64,000 nucleotides of DNA, from the NCBI GenBank assembly GCA_036245525.1, contig BTPG01000006.1, positions 93,740,650-93,804,649 on the forward strand, written 5' to 3'. A program made the translations under genes and the position numbers. The stretch comes from Semisulcospira habei. Taxonomy: Eukaryota; Mollusca; Gastropoda; Semisulcospiridae. The stretch's first letter is position 1. The number at the start of each line of letters is the position of its first letter. The notes beneath the pieces were generated by a model. The model was not told where the DNA came from. It worked only from the letters and a program-made list of their open reading frames with translations, and ran no database searches. Shown here one piece after another: positions 1 through 12,600 of the stretch.

Positions 1-120
1 CGCACGCAGCCTGCAAGGAAGCTTCTGGTGTGATAGTCCCAGTGAATGAAGGCTCTCAGGCCTGCTTGATCATCATGAGGCATATATTCTCATGAGCCCC
101 TGCAGGAGCTGTACTGCAAA

Positions 121-249
121 GTAGTAATATAAATTAAGTCACTTTTTGTTAGCATGAGGTATAAATTCTCATGAGCCCCTGCAGAAGCAGCGGCTCATGA
201 GAATTTATGCCTCATGCTAGCAGAAAGTGACTTAATTTATATTACTACT
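121..249. repeat. Long inverted repeat (hairpin element), ~57-bp arms
   Basis: Arms 121-177 and ~192-249 pair with only a few mismatches around a short loop. TTAA occurs symmetrically at 133 and 231. The inner part (CTCATGAGCCCCTGCAG) is shared with hairpins at 34187, 59091, 59352 and 60289; a partial copy of the same core precedes it near 70-110. Confidence 0.75.
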
Positions 250-607
250 TTGAGGTACTGTGTACTCATCCTTCGCTAACTGTTTGACTGTTATGAGTAC
301 AGCAGCCTTGGGGGGAGGGGGGAGGGGGGTGTTCAACACAGACTGACACGGTCAGTGAATGTTCACACTGAAGAGCATCAGTCTCACTTGTTTTGGTAAA
401 CAAGATGAACATGTTCAAGATTCAGGTGCAGTTCTGTCAGAACACATTGTTCTATGATTGAGACTTCTGCTGTCTCTCCAAATGCTTCTGCAAATGCTTG
501 AAGTCCTCTTTGTTATTTTTGAACTACCTGCAGTTATTGTTTCACTACCTGCAGAAAAATAATATAATTGATTGCGCTTAAGTTTTAGTTCAACTTTGTT
601 ATGATGA

Positions 608-1828
<1,221 letters not shown>

Positions 1829-1952
1829 TATTTTAGTTTCTAGGGTGGTGCCATGATAGCTTGGCGCTTAAGTGCCAAGCTATTCTGGCACCACCCTTGA
1901 ACTATCATAGTCAAATTTATTTCTTGCAATATTGTATCAGAATGAAAAGGGT
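1829..1952. repeat. Hairpin element, AGCTTGGCGC family (partial copy)
   Basis: Arms 1842-1868 and 1872-1898 pair (GGTGGTGCC...GGCACCACC) around the loop at TTAAG. The right flank ends AAAGGGTTAA, the family terminus; the left end is degraded. Related to the copies at 18859 and 59553. Confidence 0.75.
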
Positions 1953-2149
1953 TAATGTAACATCTGCATAGGCATGGTATACTTGGAGGCCACAATGCTG
2001 TATGATAAACACAACAAAGAATATGTCATCTGCGTCAGATGCTTTTCTACCTTTCTTGTAACGTCTCTACATTATAAGAACATTTAATTGTTTATTGACA
2101 TGACTGTGCTGTGGTGCGCTCTTTCCTTTTGTTTGCCATGCTGCATACA

Positions 2150-2240
2150 GCATCACTTCACATGCTTTGTAAAGCGCTTTGAGCCTATTAATGGGGATTT
2201 ACCGCTATATAAAAACTCGTCATTATTATTGTTAATATTG
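2150..2240 (+). repeat. 3' tail of a LINE/SINE-type retroelement
   Basis: Contains TAAAGCGCTTTGAGCC, then CGCTATATAAA and an ATTATTATTG tail, a very common 3' end of animal non-LTR elements. No coding part remains. Confidence 0.5.
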
Positions 2241-2467
2241 TATGCGAGTTATGCTTTGCCATGATCTATGTGTTGCAAATGTGGATGAAACAAAAATTAA
2301 ACAATCACTGGAATGAGTGCCATTGCCATGTCAAACAATGTCTGTTGGACTGTGAGGAGACGAGGAGTATCTTAGCTTGGTTGCTATGCAAGTCGAGTCA
2401 AAAAGAAACTTTATTACTGCTTTAAACACACTGAGCTACGCACGACAATAGATGTGGATGACCACAA

Positions 2468-2560
2468 GAATTCAAGGGTAGCACCAGAATAGCTTGGCGC
2501 ATCTAGGCGCCAAGCTATTCTGGCACCACCCTTAAAGTATCATGGTCAATCTATCTCCTG
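2468..2560. repeat. Hairpin element, AGCTTGGCGC family
   Basis: Arms 2471-2500 and 2507-2537 form a hairpin (AGAATAGCTTGGCGC / GCGCCAAGCTATTCT) with a 6-nt loop. The flanks are degraded. Confidence 0.75.
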
Positions 2561-2632
2561 AACTGTAAAGTGTAATGTAGATTTCAGAGGACAACTCCCT
2601 AATTTGATTTTTGGCCATAGAGCTCAACATGT

Positions 2633-2712
2633 TTAACCCTTGGACTCCCATAACTAAATGACTTCCATTCTATAAAATGAAAGTCATTTAGTTCTGGGAG
2701 TCCAAAGGTTAA
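2633..2712. repeat. 80-bp TTAA-bounded hairpin element
   Basis: Begins TTAACCCTTGGACTCCCA and ends TGGGAGTCCAAAGGTTAA; the arms include AAATGACTTTCAT-type sequence. The whole unit is nearly a perfect palindrome between two TTAA copies. Confidence 0.8.
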
Positions 2713-3032
2713 TCTCTTTAGCTCTTTCACCGCCAGTTTTATATAGAAATGCTCGCTCCCAGCGCCAAATGTTTTCCAGCTGTGTGAACTGCTGGATGGT
2801 GGGTCTCTTGGCTTGTTTGTATCTCAGAAACTATTCCAAATATTTACTTCAAATTTTGTGTGTATTGGGGGCAAATGTTATTTTATGATGAAGTTCATAT
2901 TTATGACTGTAACTTTGATGGATTGATTACACAACAACTTTTGGCATGTTTACAATACATGTGGAGCGTATGTGGCACCAACGTCATAGGCAAAATAAGA
3001 TTCCTTCACATTAACGGTACTGCCCTGTAAAG

Positions 3033-3247
3033 TTAACTCATTGTGCCCGAGGTACAAAATACCCACATTTTGGAGTTTTCCTCTGAGGACTGCATTACAA
3101 TTCAGGAGACAGTTCGACCATGATAGTTCAAGGGTGGTGGCAAAATAGCTTGGCACTTAAAGGCGCCAAGCTATTCTGCCACCACCCTTGAACTATCATG
3201 GTTGAGCCATATCTTGCTATGGTGTGTTGCAGGCAGAATGAGTTTAA
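3033..3247 (-). repeat. TTAA-bounded hairpin MITE, AGCTTGGCGC family
   Basis: Ends TTAACTCATTGTGCCCGAGG on the left and GCAGAATGAGTTTAA on the right; the central palindrome is 3118-3202. It is the reverse complement of the element at 51766-51979. Confidence 0.8.
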
Positions 3248-3679
3248 AAAATGCAAGTTCTTTTTGTGAAAAAGGAGATTTTCATTGTAATACAACACAA
3301 ATGATACCAGTAATACTGAATACCCTTTAACACATGTATCCCAAACAATTCTCAAGCAAATTAAAAACTGCTGAAATAGACACGCTAAAGTCCCTCTTAA
3401 AGTTTGAGAAAAATTCTGAAGCAGATAAGACTTCTGAAACAGACATGCCAAAATTCCTCTGACAGTTTAAGGTATTAAAAAAAAGTATTATCTGTTGGAG
3501 TGAAACCTGTAACCCATACCTACCAAAAAGTGGTTAAGTGAAAAATGTCAGTGAGGTAAAATTAAATTCTTTAAAAAAAAGAATATGAAATAAAATTTAT
3601 GTTTTTGTACTACAATAGACAATATCCAGAAATCAGAAGTACATTAAAAGTATATTTGTCTACAAAAACAATGGATTAA
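3248..3679. other. No recognised feature
   Basis: AT-rich non-coding sequence. No repeat from elsewhere in the window and no plausible coding frame. Confidence 0.55.
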
Positions 3680-5246
3680 TAAGAAAGGCAAAGCCCTTAT
3701 GGCTCACATGTATGACCGATGCACATATATGTGCTGTGACAATAAGTAAAGGGCTGGTTCAGTACCAACGAAATCCATGTTTCCTCAGAATCTAATCATT
3801 TTTCACACATATGTCAAACCCCCGTGACCCTTGACCTTTGCTATCAGGCAACTAAATTAGTATGCATTGAAATGTCTTGCCATCCGCAAACTTCATGCCG
3901 AATTTGGTTGAAAAGTTTGCTGAAACTCTGATAAAACTACAAGTCTAACCCCAAAAATGGCATTTTTCACACATTTACCTACCTCTTGTGACTCTTGACC
4001 TTTTCAAGGGGTCATCCAAATTAGTATACATAGATCTATAGGTCTTACCTTCAGGTATCTCTACCAAGTTTAGGTTTGAAGTTGAAAGTAGTACTTAAGA
4101 AAAAAAAATTGTTGTCAAAATGGCTTTTTTAAACATATTTTGGATCATCCCATGACCCTTGACCTTTGTGATGGGTCAACTAAATTAGTATGCACATGGA
4201 GGTCTTATCATCAGTTATCTTTGAGCCAAATTTGATTGAAAACTTTTTTTTTAAAATGTTGATCAAAACTACAATTCTATCAAAAATTGTCATTTTACAC
4301 ACATTTGCCGACCTCTTGTGACCCTTGACCTTTCCAAGGGGTCGTCCAAATTAGTATGCATAGATAGGTCTTACCATCAGGTATCTGTACCAAGTTTGGG
4401 TTTGAAGTTGTGAATAGTATTTGAAAAAAACACACCATCTTTTCTCAAATATGGCTATTTTTTATGTATTTCCTGATATCTTGTGACCCTTGACCTTCCC
4501 TTGGTTGGACCTTTCCGAGAGATCAACCAAATTAGTATGCACAGGTAGGTCTTACCATCAGGTATCTTTGTACCAAGTTTGGATTGATTGATTGTACATT
4601 GCTTAACGTCCTGACAGCAACAAGACTTTCTCAGGATGTGCCTGCACTGCTTGTGAAAAAAAAAAAACAAAAAAAACTAAACAGAACATTGAATGTATGT
4701 CGCCAGCCGGTCCAATACGTTAAATAAACCTAACACATGGGGCCTAAATAAAGCTAAGACCATTTAGCAACACGCATCCAATATCAAGAGCTACAGGCAG
4801 CGCAGACGGTAGGGAGAGTTTAAAAGGCAAATACAGGTGAATGGACCAAGGGTAGACAGAAAACACATGCCCCAGAATAGAAGGGAAACCCACTCTGTGG
4901 GGCCGACCAGGGTGACCCTGGGAACTAAAAAGTAGTTAACCCCACCCAAGTCCCCCAGGGCAGACCCGGGTGGGGTGTACCAAGTTTGGGTTTGAAGTTG
5001 TGAACAAATCAATTTGTTAAAATATAGTTATTTTGGACCTATTTCCTTATCTCTGTGACCTTGACCTTTAAGAAAGTCACTCAAATTGGTAAGTTTAGAA
5101 AGGTCTTGCCACAAAGCAACCTTGGGCCAAGTTTGAAGACTGTGGATTGAATAGTCTTGGAGAAAATGCCAACGTTAAAGTTTACCACAAATGACCACTG
5201 GCCCAGAGCATAGACTCACTTTTGCTTTGCACGCGAGCCAAAAATA
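3680..5246 (+). repeat. Tandem-repeat element, ~145-bp units, copy 1
   Basis: Degenerate ~145-bp units, each with TGACCCTTGACCTTT, then AAATTAGTATGCA, GGTCTTACCATCAGGTATCT and CCAAGTTTGGGTTTGAAG. It opens with AAAGCCCTTATGGCTCACATG and closes with TTTGCACGCGAGCCAAAAA, so the outer ends carry a short inverted GGCTCRCRTG. Interrupted by the SINE-like repeat at 4583-4975. Confidence 0.85.
4583..4975 (+). mobile_element. SINE-like interspersed repeat, copy 1 (14-bp TSD)
   Basis: 393 bp starting ATTGATTGATTGTACATTGC and ending near CAGACCCGGGTGGGG. It is flanked by TGTACCAAGTTTGG at 4569-4582 and 4976-4989, a clean 14-bp target duplication. Other copies are at 10628 and 42966. It has no coding capacity and no clear Pol III boxes, so the class is unassigned. 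Confidence 0.85.
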
Positions 5247-5309
5247 GGCCAGACAAACTTGTGATACTAAATATTTGTCTGGGGTTTTAATCAACTGCTT
5301 TCATCCAAC

Positions 5310-6786
5310 AAGAAAGGCAAAGCCATTATGGCTCATGTGTATGACCAATTTACATTGTGTGACCTTTGTGACAAGGGCTGGCTTCTGCAGCAGCAAAATC
5401 CATGTTTTCTGAAAATGTAAGCATTTTTCACACATCTGGCAACCCCCCGTGACCCTTGACCTTTGTGATGAGTTGACTAAATTAGTATGCATAGGAAGGT
5501 CTTGTCTTCAGCGATCTTTGTACCAAATGTGGTTGAAAGATTTGCAAAAATTTGGGAATACCTACAATTTTATAAAAAATCAGCATTTTACACACATTTG
5601 CCAGCCTCTTGTGACCCTTGACCTTTCCAAGGGGTCATCCAAATTAGTATGCAAAGATAGGTCTTACCATCAGGTATCTCTGTACCAAATTTGGGTTTGA
5701 AGTTGTGATAGTATTTGAGAAAAAACATCTTTTGTCAAAATATGGCTATTTTACACCTATTTCCTGAGCTCTCATGACCCTTGCCTTTCTGAGGGATCAA
5801 CCAAATTAGTGTGCATTGAAACGTCTTCCCATCAGGTATCTCTGTAGCAAGTTTCTGGTTTAAAGTTGTGAATAGTATTTGAGAAAAAAAATCTTTTGTC
5901 AAAATATGGCTATTTCGGACCTATTTCCTGGATCCTTGACCTTTCTGAGGGGTCATCCAAATTAGTATGCATAGATAGGTCTTACCATCAGGTATCTCTG
6001 TACCAAGTTTAGGTTTGAAGTTGTGATAGTATTTGAGAAAAAACATCTTTTGTCAAAATATGGCTATTTTACACCTATTTCCTGAGCTCTCATGACCCTT
6101 GCCTTTCTGAGGGATCAACCAAATTAGTGTGCATTGAAACGTCTTCCCGTCAGGTATCTCTGTAGCAAGTTTCTGGTTTAAAGTTGTGAATAGTATTTGA
6201 GAAAAAAAATCTTTTGTCAAAATATGGCTATTTCGGACCTATTTCCTGGATCCTTGACCTTTCTGAGGGGTCATCCAAATTAGTATGCATAGATAGGTCT
6301 TACCATCAGGTATCTCTGTACCAAGTTTAGGTTTGAAGTTGTGAACAGTATTTGAGAAAAAAACATCTTTTGTCAAAATATGACTATTTTTCACCTATTT
6401 CCTGAGCTCTTGTAACCCTTGACCTTTCCGAGGGATCAACCAAATTAGTACATATAGAAAGGCCTTATCATCAGGTATCTTTGTACCAGGTTTAAAGTTG
6501 TGAATAGTATTTGAGAAAAAATAAATTATGTCAAAATATAGCTATTTTTTACCTATTTCCTGATCCCCTGTGACCTTGACTTTGTGAGAGGTCACTCAAA
6601 TTGGTATGTTTAGAAAGGTCTTACCACAAAGTATCCTTGGGCCAAGTTTGAAGAATGTGGCTTGAATAGTTTCCGAGAAAATGCCAACGTTAAAGTTTAC
6701 CACGGATGACAGCGGACGGACGACAGACGTGACGACCACTGGCCCAAAACATTGACTCACCTTTGCTTCGCACGTGAGCCAAAAAA
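5310..6786 (+). repeat. Tandem-repeat element, ~145-bp units, copy 2
   Basis: Same ends as copy 1 (AAAGCCATTATGGCTCATG ... GCACGTGAGCCAAAAA) and the same internal units. It includes a recent 318-bp duplication (5700-6335). It ends 46 bp from the zinc-finger stop codon, so it may provide that gene's 3' UTR. Confidence 0.85.
5700..6335 (+). repeat. 318-bp near-identical tandem duplication
   Basis: 5700-6017 and 6018-6335 differ by only about one base in the parts compared (CCCATC versus CCCGTC). Each unit holds two of the ~145-bp modules, showing recent unequal exchange in the array. Confidence 0.85.
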
Positions 6787-6831
6787 GTGTCGTTTTGACA
6801 TACTTTTGATTTCCAAACAAAGTCTATTGTA

Positions 6832-8510
6832 TCAGTGCTGGTTGATAAAATGAGAAGTAAAACTGTACTTCTCAAAAAATGTCCGTCCGCAAACAGAGCA
6901 CTTCCAAGGGTTACTGCTGTCATGCAGCCCCATGTGCATGAGATACAGAGCATTCTCAAAATACAGAATGTCACAGTGAGTGCAGTGGAAAGCTTTGTTA
7001 GTCTCCAGGCCTCGAGAGCAAGTCACAGAACTGCTCATGGCTTCAGCCCTGTAGCTGCGTTCACTTTGGCTTGTCACCCGCGGAGACACTTCTGAGTCTG
7101 ATGACTGTGATGATAGTCGAGTCACCTTGGCAGGCGGAATGCCTTGATCAGGACTTCTGTCATGAAAGGAATTGGACACTGACTTCCTGTGCATATGCCT
7201 TGTTGCTGCATCTGAATTATAAGTGTGAGGTTGTGATTTGGCCACATTTTCTTGACCTTCTAATCTATCAACAGTCTCCCGTTCAGTCCTTTCTCTACAT
7301 GGTGACAAGGTTGGTTCCATTTTCACTACTAACCGGTCACTAAGAAATGTTTGATCACCTCTCTCTTTAGGTAACATTTCACTGACGGAAGGTAGTCTTC
7401 GGGAGTGAGCTGAACCAGCACTGGCAGTAAGAGGTATCTTTTCAAGGGTGTAGTCTTGAGCAAAGATATCCTCTGAAAATGATCCAGAGGAGTCTTTTCT
7501 GGGGCTTGCTTGTGAATAGCTGATGCCATGTGAAGAGAGAGGAAATGCTGCACCACTGTTGGCTTCAATGTTTAACTGGTTGAAAGGGAATTTGTCTGCA
7601 ATAAATTTTCCAACACTTGGTACTGAAGGTCTGGGTATATGGCTGAGCTGTGCAGATGATGGCAGCGGTTGAATCAAACCAGCCATTGTCTGCTGGTGCT
7701 GAGAAAACAGTGATGTAGAACTGGAACTAACCCCCTTGTGCATGCAGCCACTAGTACTGTTTACAGTACCAATGGCTGCATGCATAAGTGGGTTAAAAGA
7801 TGCATTCAGTCCTGCAAATGCACCCCCTGAGCCTGGAGAAACCACCATGTTGTTTATGATCTGTGGCTTAGTCTCCACTGGACTCAACTGGCCACTCAAC
7901 CCTGGGGGAATGGTTGACAATGCTGGATTCATCCCAGGTCTTATTGATGGAGATTCCAAAATCAGCCCATGCATTGTCTGAAGATGCTTCTTCAAGTCTT
8001 GTTTGCGTTTTGCAGCATAGTCACAAACTTCACAGATCCATGGGCGGGCATCAGAATGCACTGCTTGATGGTTGACCAGACTGTTCTTGAAGGCTGTTTT
8101 GAAGTTACAGATGCGGCAGCTGTAGATTTTGGACATGTCATCATCACTGCTAGGCAGCTGGAACGTAAACGGAAGGTCTTCATGGTGACTGTCTTCTTCA
8201 TCCCTATGTGTGCTTGTCTCTGGTAAAAACTGTTCAACTTCTCCTGCATAATGTCTTCCAACTGAAGTATGGTAACTGTCATTTAGAAAATGCTGACCAG
8301 CAACAGCAGCTGATGCTTCCCCATCCAGTGACGTTGCCCCACTGCCTGTACCACAGCTTGCTGATTCTACATGGCTCAGTGATCTTGTATCTGCCTCCTC
8401 ATCTGTTTTGTTGTTAGATGATTGTATTTGGTGGTCCAAAAGGTCCTGGGTTGCCTGGGATGAAGGTCCGTTGTCTCCCTCGAGCTCTCCATTGTCAAAT
8501 GATGAGCAGT
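6832..8510 (-). CDS. Zinc-finger gene coding exon 2 (all four fingers)
   Basis: Acceptor TTATTTGCAG at 8520-8511; open for 1679 nt to the TGA at 6834-6832. It contains both finger pairs. The 3' untranslated region runs directly into the tandem repeat element ending at 6786; no poly(A) signal could be placed with confidence. Confidence 0.92.
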
Positions 8511-9073
8511 CTGCAAATAAATGTAAATACAGACCAGACAGAGATAGGGGCAAACATTTTCTTAGCTTGCGCAAAATACAGATTGGCTTTAGTATTATGG
8601 GCAACAGTATACTGTAAAATCATATATGTAGACTGATCATTGAGTAAAAGATAGGCACCTGATGTGTAAAAAGCTCCTTGGACCAACGATAGCCATAGTT
8701 GACCTGTGTACATGCAGCCATGCATGGGCCACACTAAACAGGCACTTCACTTTTCACTTACATAGACTGCAGGGGCGAATCAGCTACCACCTGCGGGGGG
8801 GGGGGGGGGGGGGGGGGGGGCAACTGTTTTGGCTTGGGAGTTTTTTTTTTTCCAGCTGGAACCCCCCTCCCCCGCCTCCTTCCCCTATCCGCCTGGACTA
8901 TATACATGTGAACAGTTACAATTATTTGAATAAGACTAAATTTGCATGATTAGATTACTTTGTCAAATTAATGTTCGTTGGAGATCATTTACCACACCCT
9001 CAAAATGTAACACCTTACCTGGATCGGAGTGTGTTTCCACAGCTGCAGACGTGTCGTCTGCTGATGCCTGCAT
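6832..9073 (-). CDS. C2H2 zinc-finger transcription factor, Ikaros/Pegasus/Hunchback-like (2 coding exons)
   Basis: Join of 9073-9019 and 8510-6832 (1734 nt, 577 residues plus stop). Two adjacent C2H2 fingers sit at about 148-170 (YSCRICNF...) and 176-199 (WICEVCDY...). A second pair lies at 526-577 and ends the protein: FHCTHCDILYF...HMGLH then WKCSVCGRTFF...FINQH. The terminal pair, with HMGxH and a second finger closing the protein, follows the Ikaros-family dimerisation fingers and the Hunchback C-terminal fingers. The long middle is Ser/Pro-rich and probably disordered. The likely role is a sequence-specific nuclear regulator; the exact orthologue is not assigned, since classical Ikaros has more N-terminal fingers. 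Exon 1 (MQASADDTSAAVETH) was found from the GTAAGG donor and agreeing phase. It is transcribed divergently from JMJD6. A frame open upstream of 8510 reads into the intron and was not used. Confidence 0.88.
8511..9018 (-). other. Intron 1 of the zinc-finger gene
   Basis: 508-bp GT-AG intron containing a run of 26 G on the plus strand (8795-8820) and a C-rich stretch after it. No other feature is recognised. Confidence 0.75.
9019..9073 (-). CDS. Zinc-finger gene coding exon 1
   Basis: ATG at 9073; 55 nt, giving 18 codons plus one base, then donor GTAAGG at 9018. It joins to exon 2 to form Asp19. The first coding exon of the neighbouring JMJD6 is also 55 nt in the same phase. Confidence 0.8.
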
Positions 9074-9624
9074 ATTGGTGGTGACAAAGTATTCTACGAC
9101 ACATTCAGAAAATGCTCTTTAGTGTCAATCAGGAGAGCAAACCAACATTATTGTTGGTAGTATTTTAAGGGCGAATTTCCGAAATTCTTGTGATGAAAAC
9201 AGAAGAAATCAAACACAACTCTGAAGACATCCTTACACACAAAAAACTAAATATATTGACTTCCGGAAGATGTTACGTCCCTTGGTTCGTCTGCTGTCGG
9301 TTTCGTCGACACATCGTGGTAGATTATCAGGAGCATATACTATAATGAGACAGTTTCAAAGTTCAACATATTAACAAAGTTTAGCAATATTAAAGTATCC
9401 AGATATAATGTGTTCATGCTTCAAATTTGTATTTTAAACTGTTTACTATTAAATTAGTTTGCGTTATCTCCCGTATTAGAATTCTTCAGCACAGGAGACT
9501 TGTTTCATTAGTGTCTACCAAGAAATTTTTGTTCTGTTCCAAAAGTTTATTTTTTCTGTCTGCTACGCAAATCGTTTTCTTCGAAAGGGTTTCTGTGCAA
9601 CATTAGTGACCGCCTCTGATTCGT
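9074..9624. promoter_or_regulatory. Shared divergent promoter region between the zinc-finger gene and JMJD6
   Basis: 551 bp separate the two start codons, so both promoters and 5' leaders must lie here unless upstream noncoding exons exist. A palindromic ETS/GABPA-type site CTTCCGGAAG occurs at 9260-9269, followed by the CRE-like TTACGTCC. ETS sites are common in bidirectional housekeeping promoters. No TATA box stands out. Transcription starts are inferred, not seen. Confidence 0.6.
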
Positions 9625-9679
9625 ATGGATCACAGAGTGCGTAAGAGGATTAGAGAAGCGAAACACAAGGCTCGACCAG
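9625..9679 (+). CDS. JMJD6: JMJD6 coding exon 1
   Basis: Encodes residues 1-18 plus one base (phase 1). It starts at the ATG of [15 protein letters not shown] and ends at ACCAG before the donor GTGAGT at 9680. Found by matching the conserved JMJD6 N terminus; it is too short to stand out as an open frame. Confidence 0.92.
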
Positions 9680-12600
9680 GTGAGTCGACATGACAGACGT
9701 GCTCTCTTGCACGTTTTTAGTTCCGAACCTCGTACGCAAAATCAACCCAACCGCAGTAGCAATCAAACTGTGTACTTGTTCTGTAATATGTCTTTTTTGA
9801 AGCAAAAATAACAATTGTTTTCGTGATCATGGAAACGTCTATAGTACTAACATTGACGGCTTGTTACTTACTTGTGGCAACAGTTAGTGAGTTACGGTCT
9901 AACTAATAGTCTTCTTCTTCTTCTCGAACGCCGTCACACTTGGGTTTGGCTCTCAAAATGAAATCTGTGGTCTTCTGTAGCGCCTCCACAGGCCCGTACA
10001 GTTGTAACTAATAGTAATATTTGATGTGTTTACCAATACCAGTTGAAATATTGAATTAACTCGTGTTGATGTATACGCAACGTTTTGTTGTGTTCACGTA
10101 TGTGCAAAGAGTTTAATATGCAGAGGAATTTTACTTAGGAAAGGTGTTGTTCCTCATGAAAGGCTTCTTCAGAAGCTAGAGGCCTATGGTGTATGTGGAA
10201 ACATTTCCAACTGGATAAGAAATTTCTTACATGAAAGAGAGCAAGTGGTGAAGGTTGGAAATGCAATATCAGACAAGATAACTAGGTGCTGAGTGGTATA
10301 CCTCAAGGAAGCATCCTAGGACCTATATTATTTACTATATTTATAAATGACTTACCAGATTGTGTTAGTAGCATGTGCAAAGTATTCGCATACTAAAATC
10401 TACAATGAGTCAAGCAATAAAGCTGTGTTGCAGTATGATTTGGATCACTTGCAAGAGTGGTCCGACACATGGGATTTGCATTTTAATGTAGAGAAGTGTA
10501 ACTGTAAGGTCTTGCATGCTGAAAGCAGTGTTAATTTTTTCTTAAATATAGGGGGTCAGATCTAGCGTGGCAGATTAAGTTTACAGTTGCCAGAGGGTCA
10601 GCAGGATTTCCCAGGGGGTCACAGATATGGTTGGTTGTATAGCTTAACGTTCAACAGCAACAAGACTTTCTCAGGACGTCCCTGAACTGCTTGTAAAATA
10701 AAAACTAAACAGAATATTGAATGTATGTCACCAGCCAGTCTAATAGTTACTAATATGCTAAATAAACCTAAGACCATTTAGCAACACACATCCAATATCA
10801 AGAGCTACAGGCAGCGCAGGCAGTAAGGAGAGTTTAGAAAAGGAAACATACAGGTGAACGGACCAAGGGTAGACAGAAACACATGACCCAGAATAGAGGG
10901 GAAAACCCACCGTGTGGGGCTGACCAGGGTGACCCTGGGAACTAAAGGGTCACTGAGAAATGATGAAGTCAAGATGATCACATACTTTGTAACACACACA
11001 CATTTAAATCGTCCGAGCGGCCAGTCGTGCTGGAAAAAACACGTGGCATTTTTTTTACTATCGGATGTGCTTGTAGGAACTTCAGACTGTGTAAGAGAAG
11101 ACTGTGATTTTGAGCTCGAGAACCCAAATTTCATGAGTCCGGCCATGCTTTCGCCACAGGAAATGCCGATAGCCAGGAGACTTCGGCTCCGCCGCGGAAG
11201 AGTTATATAGATCTGTTAAATTTCTGTCACTGCGCCTGCAGTATTGTTGCTGTGTTGGTGTTCAGCACTCTCACAAAAGCTTTCTTCTGCTTGGTACGCA
11301 CGGCTGTGAAACGTGTTCACGATGATGCACTGGTGCGTTTTTCATTTTCAGTGCGTAAAGATAAAGCTTAGTGCGTCAAAGTAAAAAAATTTACGTCAGT
11401 CTGACGCAGAGCTCGGAACACTAGTGCGTCAGAGGTGGCTTTAGAGGGTCAGATACGCACATTTCTGCGTAATAATTATCACTGTGAAAGGAACAATCCT
11501 GAACATGATTACTTGATGAAAGTTAACGTTAAAAAGGTGGTGTCGTGTGAGGAGGAAAGAGACTTAGGTGTTGTCTTTGATAAAGTTCTATCTTTTGACC
11601 CTCATATTCAGAACTGTATCAATAAGGCCAACAAAATGGTTGGAGTAGTTAAGAGTCTTTAATTATTTGGATAAGGACATTTTTAGTAAACTGTATAAAC
11701 CACTAGTTAGACCACATTTATAATAGTGGGTAGACCATCGAAAACCGATGATGTCGTCATTGTGCATGAGTTCTATTTGTGGGTGTGGGTGTGGCTGGCC
11801 AATCCAATCCTGGAGCCACACCTGCGAGGGCAATGGGGGCATTGGAACCTAGCTGTGGGGAGAGTTGACACTGTCTTTCTGCGAGCTCTGGCACTGGTGA
11901 TCCGTTCACGCTGATTGTGTTCAAAGAGTGTGCAGGCTTTCCTGGTGGCGGCACGCCAGCCAGATCTGTCTTGTGCTTGTGCTTCAACTTTCTTTACCGG
12001 GAAGACACAGTACTTGAGGCTGTCTTTTATGCAGTCTTTGAAGCGTTTCTTTGGCTGTCCTTGCTTCCTGTGGCCTTTTGAGAGTGCACCATACAGGAGT
12101 TGGCGTGGCATGGCGCAATGCGAGAATCATCCATGCGTAGTTGTGTCTTTAAGGTCAAGGCTTCAACACTCACTAAGCCAGCATTATCCAGGACTTCAAG
12201 GTTTGTCACCTTGTCTTGCCATTTGATGCCCATGAGTGAGCGCAGGGATCTCATGTGGAAGCGTTCAAGCTGTTTGAGGTGCTTTCTGTACAGCGTCCAT
12301 GACTCACAGCCATAGAGGAGGCTGGTGAGGACTACTGCCTTGTAGACTTTGATCTTGGTGGAGAGCTTGACTTTGTTTTTGACCGAGGGCTTGGCTGACT
12401 TTGCTGATGCGAGCTGCGATTTCCTTGTCGATAGTACCGTCAGAAGAGATGATGTTGCCCAGGTACCTGAACTGGTCGACAGTTTTCAGCTCGGTGCCTT
12501 CGATATACACTTTGGGTGGGTGGGTGGGTGGGGGGGGGGGGGTGGGGGCTCTTGTGCCTGGGGCTGGTTGGTGCAGGACCTTGGTCTTGTTGAGACTGAT

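Noticed and set aside
8511..8604. Extension of the zinc-finger protein upstream of 8510
   Set aside because: A TTTGCAG acceptor and a phase-matched upstream exon with a GTAAGG donor show that this is intron read-through.
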